Source: Erigeron canadensis
Lineage: Eukaryota > Streptophyta > Magnoliopsida > Asterales > Asteraceae
Assembly (NCBI RefSeq): GCF_010389155.1
Contig: NC_057768.1
Location: 50,032,101 to 50,096,100 of the forward strand
DNA: 64,000 bases
Reading direction: 5' to 3'
Shown: piece after piece, positions 57,541-64,000 of the stretch
Numbering within the stretch: position 1 is the first letter of the stretch
Layout of the letters: each line of letters starts with the position of its first letter
Program-made: the position numbers and the translations under genes
Notes under the pieces: generated by a model
The model's input: the letters and a program-made list of their open reading frames with translations, nothing else
Databases searched by the model: none
Told to the model about the DNA's origin: nothing

Positions 57541-58918
57541 TGTTTATGTGTGAAATCTAGTTATAAAATTTATAAACACAAATCACTGAAAAACTGACTA
57601 CAACACATTTACGGGCAATGAACCCGTTCGTATGCAGTATAGTAAACCGGTAAATCCAAGGTCGAACACAAGGACTTTGTAAGCAGTTGTTATAATAAAG
57701 CGATTCAAGAAAAATGGGGTTTTTATGGCCGAGTTGCCACGTTGCAAAAGTTAGTGAAAATAGTTAGTAATCCCGTAGGATTAATCGCAAGAAAAATTTA
57801 TTTTATGACAAAAGAGATTTAAAAGTCATCCGTCTTGATCTCGCTCAACAACATATTTGGATTGCACATAAATGAAGTTCAAATTCAATTTAATTTGATA
57901 AAGATAATCGTGACAAAACAAAGACACAAACTGGTACCACCAACGTTTGTAAAATCATTTACATCACCTAATTAATCAGTTCCTTGTAAAAGCCGGTACC
58001 ACCAATGCTTAAACAATTTCCCTAACCAACTAGTTTATTTGACTATCTAATTAACAATTGTACCTATGTGAAGATAACGTGGTAAAAGTTTTAGCTACTC
58101 ATGACAAAATTAATAAAACTAACAATCATCATATAAATAGAATCCATAATAATTATCTAGTAATATAGTCTTGCAATTAAACTAAAAATAATAATAAAAG
58201 AGTTTAAAGAAACAAACGAGAGTTGGAATAGCGACTGAATTGATGGACTTATGCTACTGCTCGAATTCGAAATAAGCGGATGTTTCGATTATGAATTCTG
58301 CCCTTTATTAAGAAGACCAAAAACAAATTGTTTTTGGTTTTTTGTCTTTAGCACCACCTCACGCACAACCCCTAACTAGCCGACCTCTTCGTAATCCCCC
58401 GAAACTCTAATTACGAATTATTCTCCTTCCGTAAGAAACAAAAACCCTTTTTTTATATTAGTCGATAGATGATTTTTTATTATGATACATCCCTCCAATT
58501 ATATAGATGTAACATGTCGGTTTATGTAAACTTGTTAGCCAAAATGGGCTTTTGCTTGGCTGACCTCACAAGGAACACAAAAGCTGCGACCTCTTTCTTT
58601 TCTTCTTGGGCTCGTGCACCACAAGGCCCAAATGGGCTGCCCACTTCACATCCAACTTGTCTTTTTGGTCCGTTCCTTCCTCCTGCCAAACCAACGACCA
58701 CCACCACTTTTGTAGTACTAAATTTAGCATTTGTAGTCTTTACTCTTCATAATGATCTTTATTCTAACATATTTTTGTCACTTTCATCTTATAGACCTAT
58801 AATCAAATAATTCACATATTAAATATAAAAGTCTATAAAAATGACAATTAAACAAACTTAAATTAAATAAAATAACCGATATCGCGTAAAATAAATATGT
58901 ATAAAATGGACGATATCA
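57541..58918 (-). repeat. 3' LTR of Athila-type element
   Basis: 1378 bp, TG...CA in both senses (plus TGTTTATGTGTGAAATC...CGATATCA). Placed by the adjacent polypurine tract and by homology with the solo LTR at 33450-34919. The left target duplication cannot be checked because the partner is outside the window. Confidence 0.8.
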
Positions 58919-58931
58919 AATTCCCCCACAC
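58919..58931 (-). promoter_or_regulatory. Polypurine tract
   Basis: On the minus strand GTGTGGGGGAATT immediately before the TGATATCG start of the LTR; primer for plus-strand DNA synthesis in LTR retroelements. Confidence 0.8.
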
Positions 58932-61354
58932 TTAAGCTTTGCTTGTCCTCAAGCAAATTTAAATTTCAAAACAAACATTCCTTTGGTTCACAATCTTGAG
59001 AAACATGACAACTTTCAAAAAGAAGTAAAACCATTAAGGTATAGAAATTAAATGAATAATGGTTATGCATTTTTAATCTTAAATAAAAATTGAAATGTTT
59101 GACAATATTTGAATGATCTACAAGCCTCGAAAACACGACTAAGCACTTTAATCAAATAAATGAAGAACATCTCAACTAACTTTCTCCATCTAACAAACTA
59201 TTGAGTTGAAATATTTTATCAATCACTCAAAGTCTAGTCGTGATGCATACTATGTTACCATAGGCTTGTTCTAGAATCAAATCTCCACCATCATGGCGTA
59301 AGCACCAAACATAACTATCAAAAGAGGTCTTTTATTCAGTTGTAATGTACATTCTGAAGGCTTACAAGGGTCATTAAAATTGTGTATGGAAATTTGGGAT
59401 ATAATTGGTGTTAAAAAGAAATAACACAACAATTAACAAAGTTTTACATTGTAGTCTAGTCCAACACAACCCATATCACTAGTTGCCATCTATCTAAAGC
59501 CCAAAAGACGTTATCCTGACACTACTCCCTAATAGACCGATAAAAACCGACACCATTACCAGTATGACCTTCAAACGACTCTTAACCACCATAACATACC
59601 AATATTGACTTAAACGAATATAGCCAACTTCAAATGAAAAATATAACCATCAAAGAACCTTTTGTTAGTCTTATAGACATACCAACTTAAACCATAAGAT
59701 AAACATTTAACCATTAAGCTTTTGTTGGTTTAAACTAACTACCAACTTACATTGATTTGCCAAAAATATGGGAAATACCAACTGACAGTCCAAGCTCATT
59801 TTTCTATTATTTTTATATTTTTTTTCTGTTTTTCAATTTTTCCATTCTCTTTTTTTTTTAATGAACTACTTTTACCCTGCCTAATTGGTACCCTCTTTTG
59901 AACTTTAAAATACATTGACAAATCATAACTCTTACTAATTAAAATATTCTAGACTTCCTCTAAAATCATGACGAAATCAATCTACCCCTAATAATAGGAA
60001 ATATACCAACCCGACATAACCAAGACAACCAAAATCATTCAACTAACATAGGCAACTAATGACCAACCATGGATTTTGACTATCTATATAGCGAGGAAAG
60101 GTTACATATTTAAGTGGATTTAAACACAAACGAACAAGGCGAGGCTCAACAGGTATTCTACAAGTTTCTTGCACTAAAAATGAGTGCAACATGGGTTTAA
60201 ACAAGGGTATTTACTAACCAATGTAGTTAGCTACTAAAACACATGCACAAATACATGGTTAAACAATGATAAACATAACAAGGGGTGAAATAACAAAGAA
60301 AAACACGGTTTAAACCTAAATTTGCCTCTTTATCATCTAGTTACACCTATATCACTGAAGTGATGTCACTGCGATCTCGAAATGATCAACTAGGACAAGT
60401 TCTAGAATCAATGCGATTACCAGCACACTCATATCAAAGAAGAAATAATACGGAAATGGAAAATCAACCTTAAACTTGCACATCGTAGTTCAGAGCTCTT
60501 AAAGAGACCCTTACTTCCGGATAAATCCAAAAGCCTATGAGAGGGACAAATTTACAAGGCTAATAATTCCAAAACCGTAACACCTAGCATATCTATAAAT
60601 GAATCAAGAACTTACAAACTGGTGTTTTGGGATATAAGTGTGCTAGTTATGTTATCAATCCAGAAAGGATTTGCCCAATTAATCATTCAAAACACATTTC
60701 ACAAATTAAAATTTTTTGACCAAAGGAATTTATAGTTTAATTACTAATATGATTAAATCCTATATGACAAAGCAATTAAACTATAAGGACAAACAAGCAA
60801 AAGTTTCAAATTCTCCCAAATTAACCCGGCTTTTTCCTATTTACCTGTCCCCCACACTTGAGTTGTACAATGCCCTCAATGTACAATGAACTAATTAAAA
60901 CTATGGGAAATAGGAAAAAGTAAATAAAAGAGATAAAGAACTTAGAAACTTCCCGGGTTTAATGCACGTGCTCCATATGCTCGATTGATCCAAAAATAAT
61001 GTAAGTTAATTGCATCTCAACCGCATTTAACTCCTTCCTTGAAGCTCTAACACACACTCAAACAAAAACATCAAACATACCAAAAGAAAAAGAAAATAAT
61101 AATAAAAATAATAACAATAACTATAAAACTAAAAATAAAAATCCTAAATACGAAAAAGAAACAACTACACTAAAAATCAAAATCTTTTTGGAATTTTTTA
61201 TTCTTCAATTTTTTTTGGATTTTTTAAAATAAAGAAAAAAAATGTAAAAGTAAAACTAAACAAGATAAGAAAACAAACATAATAAAGAGACTCGGGTTGC
61301 CTCCCGAGAAGCGCTTAATTTATTAACGAGTCTTTAGCTAGACTCGATCGCCGA
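58932..61354 (-). other. Non-coding region between integrase and 3' LTR
   Basis: Athila elements often carry an env-like ORF here; none is visible in any frame. It has CTTGAGGACAAGCAAAGC beside the polypurine tract and, near 61290, the CTCGGGTTGCCTCCCGAGAA hairpin, both common in this lineage. Confidence 0.5.
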
Positions 61355-64000
61355 TTACTCTTCGAAATCAAACATTGGGAGTTCCTCAAAAGTAACTCCC
61401 TCCACGGCTTCTTCCTCATGATAAAGCTTCAACCTATGACCATTAACAATAAACGACCCTCCATCCTTTTTAAACAACTCAACGTATCCGGATGGGTAAA
61501 CATGCTTAATTATATAAGGTCCTATCCAACGGGAAGTCAATTTAGGTTGCTTAATCTTAAACTTTGACAAAAACAATAAGACTTTATCACCAACTTTAAA
61601 TTCTTTCTTATGAAGTCTTTTATCATGCCACACTTTTGTTCTTTCTTTGTACAACATGGAGTTATCATAGGCACCTAATCTAAGCTCATCAAGCTCATTA
61701 AATTGCAAAAACCTATGTTCACCTGCTTTTAACAAATCCATGTTACAATTCTTTAAAGCCCAATATGCTTTATGTTCAATTTCAACCGGTAGGTGACAAG
61801 TCTTGCCATAAAGAAGCCGGTATGGTGTGGTACCAATAGGTATCTTATAGGCGGTCCGAAATGCCCAAAGAGCATCATCTAACTTTTTAGACCAAATCTT
61901 GGGGTTATCTCCTACGGTCTTTTCTAGAATTCGTTTTAAGGCACGGTTTGTGTTCTCTACTTGACCGCTAGTTTGAGGGTGATAAGAGGTAGAAAAACGG
62001 TGTGTGACACCATACCTCTTTAACACCTTAGCCAATTGATGGTTAGCAAAATGAGTACCACGGTCACTAATAAGGGCTCTAGGAACACCAAACCTACAAA
62101 ACAACTGCTTCAAAAAGTCTATGACCACCCTAGCGTCATTAGTTGGCAAAGCCTTAGCTTCCGCCCATTTAGACACATAATCAACAGCAACTAAGATATA
62201 AAGGAACTTATTCGAAGGCGGAAAAGGCCCCATGAAGTCAATACCCCAAACATCAAAAACTTCACAAACCTGAATCATTTGTTGGGGCATTTCATCCCTT
62301 TTTGAAATGTTACCTTGTCGCTGGCAAGAGTCACAAGTTTCCACTAACGTCTGAGCTTCCTTGAAAATAGTTGGCCAATAGAAACCTGCATCATAAACTT
62401 TCTTACCGGTCACAGACGGTCCATAATGTCCACCGGTAGGGCCATGGTGACATGAATCCAAAATCTCCCGGGTTTCAGTACCAGAAACACATCTCCTGAT
62501 CATTCCATCTGCACACATTCTAAACAAATACGTTTCTTCCCAAAAATAATGCTTAATCTCAGAAAAGAATTTCTTCTTTTGTTGAGATGTCATTTCTTCA
62601 GGAAGAACGTTAGCACAAAGATAATTAGCAATGTCTGCAAACCATGGTTCTTCTTCACCTTGTACCTGCATCAAATCTTCATCAGGAAAATAATCATTAA
62701 TCTCATGCTCTTGCAACTCCTCAAGGTGAGGGTTTTCGAGCCTACTTAAATGATCGGCTGCCACATTTTCCGCCCCCTTTTTATCCCTAATCTCAATGTC
62801 GAATTCTCGTAAAAGCAAGACCTAACGGATGAGACGGGGCTTGGCATCTTGTTTTGAAAAAACCAAGTAGGGACGAAATTTTTCAAAAGCATACACAACG
62901 GCCAACAACTCTTTCTCAATCACAGTGTAATTTTGTTGGGCCGGATTCAAGGTCTTGCTAGCATAAGAAATGGGACGGAAATGTTTATCCTCCCTTTGTC
63001 CTAAAACGACCCCTAAGGCATAGTCACTAGCATCACACATTAACTCAAAGGGTAATGACCAATCGGGTGAAGTCATAATTGGTGCATTAGTCAATTCTTT
63101 CTTTAACAAGTTAAATGCGTTAAGACACTCATCATTAAACACAAACGGGGCATCTTTTTCTAACAACTTGGTCATTGGCCGGGTTATTTTTGAAAAATCC
63201 TTTATGAACCTACGATAAAAACCGGCATGACCCAAAAAGCTTCTAATTGATTTCACATTTGTCGGTGGAGGTAATTTAGCTATAACATCAATCTTGGCCT
63301 TATCTACCTCTAATCCCGACTTAGAAACCTTGTGTCCCAAAACTATTCCTTTTTTAACCATAAAATGACACTTTTCCTAATTCAAGACCAAGTGTGCCCG
63401 TTCACACCTTTCCAACATCTTATCAAGACTCTCTAAACAACTCTCAAATGAACTACCAAAAACCGAAAAGTCATCCATGAAAACTTCTATGGAGGTTTCA
63501 ATCATATCTTGGAAAATGGCAATCATACATCGTTGAAAGGTACCGGGGGCATTACAAAGACCAAAAGGCATCCTCCTATAGGCATAAGTGCCATAGGGAC
63601 AAGTAAATGTGGTCTTTTCTTGATCTTTAGGGTCAATGGGTATTTGAAAGTACCCGGAGAACCCGTCTAAAAAACAAAAATACTCGTTACCGGCAAGCCG
63701 TTCGAGCATTTGATCAATAAAAGGCAATGGGAAATGGTCTTTGCGGGTTGCATCATTCAATTTCCGATAATCAATACATACCCTCCACCCCGTGACAATT
63801 CTAGTAGGAATTAATTCATTTTTATCATTTAAAACAATGGTCATCCCACCCTTTTTTGGTACACAATGTACCGGACTCACCCAAGAACTATCCGAAATGG
63901 GGGAATATGATTCCCGCATCAAGTAACTTAATAACCTCCTTTTTTACAACATCTTTCATATTTGGATTTAATCTCCGTTGTCTTTGCACAATTGGTTTAA
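61355..64000 (-). pseudogene. Athila-type pol (RT, RNase H, integrase), disrupted
   Basis: In coding order: RT from 63922 (VCIDYRKLND, FLDGFSGYFQIPI, RRMPFGLCNAPGTFQ, catalytic FMDDFSVFG), RNase H around 63100-62860 (CDASDYALGVVLGQ, ISYASKTLNPAQQNY), then integrase (HH..CC zinc motif with [40 protein letters not shown] with the catalytic Glu) and a C-terminal [16 protein letters not shown] ending at 61355. Three breaks: one extra C in a C run near 63898-63903 shifts the frame, and TAG codons at 63379-63377 and 62824-62822 interrupt otherwise continuous frame where relatives have Trp. The integrase frame itself (487 codons) is open. Not functional as it stands. Confidence 0.9.

Larger units (their letters stand above)
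57541..64000 (-). mobile_element. Athila-type Ty3/gypsy retrotransposon, 5' end beyond window
   Basis: Read on the minus strand: pol (from the window edge to 61355), a 2.4 kb non-coding stretch, a polypurine tract, then a 3' LTR (58918-57541). Wording of the RT and RNase H ([41 protein letters not shown]) and the long region between integrase and LTR are those of the Athila lineage. The gag and 5' LTR lie to the right, outside the window. Confidence 0.85.

Noticed and set aside
58469..58810. 113-codon ORF on plus strand
   Set aside because: Lies within the Athila 3' LTR on the opposite strand; no domain and no support as a gene.

Overview
This is a 64 kb AT-rich nuclear segment from a flowering plant. 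Genes have plant-type introns (GT-AG, one GC-AG), the protein families are plant-specific in form (CEPR2-like LRR kinase, nepenthesin-type aspartyl protease, RRM-containing SF1), and the intergenic DNA is filled with plant transposons: Ty3/gypsy, Helitron, PIF/Harbinger, hAT, Stowaway, Tourist and LINE. A eudicot is likely. A composite-type asterid would fit the repeat style, but that is a guess.

Five gene loci can be supported. (1) Minus strand, 12367 to 6617: an 11-exon palmitoyl-protein thioesterase gene, reconstructed exon by exon to 330 aa with Ser/Asp/His catalytic residues; intron 5 has a GC donor and intron 8 has swollen to 2.9 kb by transposon insertion. (2) Minus strand, 5947 to 5400: the first two exons of a Nudix hydrolase (NUDX2/8 type) with no later exons in the window. 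(3) Plus, 16317-18365: intronless splicing factor 1 / branchpoint-binding protein. (4) Plus, 35840-39017: two-exon CEPR2-like receptor kinase. (5) Plus, 45653-47062: intronless aspartyl protease resembling Arabidopsis At4g16563. They have unrelated jobs (lipid-protein turnover, nucleotide hydrolysis, splicing, peptide-hormone reception, apoplastic proteolysis) and are not an operon or cluster.

The rest is mobile DNA. 1-5.4 kb: Helitron remnants, a segmental duplication, an array of paired AAAATCA/TGATTTT palindromes, and elements sitting in TA microsatellites. 7.4-10 kb: a PIF/Harbinger element carrying a broken Myb/SANT-like gene, plus a MITE, inside the thioesterase intron. 12.6-14.4 kb: Helitron tails and a hAT MITE. 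18.8-19.75 kb: a possible non-autonomous DNA element. 21-22.7 kb: a short minus-strand LTR-bounded element. 22.7-25.4 kb: a decayed plus-strand gypsy gag-pol. 25.5-26.4 kb: a Helitron-like piece. 28.8-33.2 kb: a SINE-like repeat, a large foldback element, a LINE tail and a complete 316-bp mini-Helitron. 33.45-34.92 kb: a solo LTR with perfect 5-bp target duplications. 40-44.2 kb: old LTR pieces, a LINE tail and a Stowaway MITE. 47.85-50.4 kb: a Tourist MITE and the 3' end of an LTR element. 52-57.5 kb: stacked Helitrons. 57.54-64 kb: an Athila-type gypsy element on the minus strand, its 3' LTR related to the solo LTR at 33.4 kb, running off the right edge.

No rRNA, tRNA, CRISPR array or prokaryotic operon was seen. 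The most unusual structures are the paired-palindrome array at 3.9-4.3 kb, the GC-AG intron and C-homopolymer splice-site context in the thioesterase gene, microsatellite expansions inside SF1 and the receptor kinase, and the Helitron stack.
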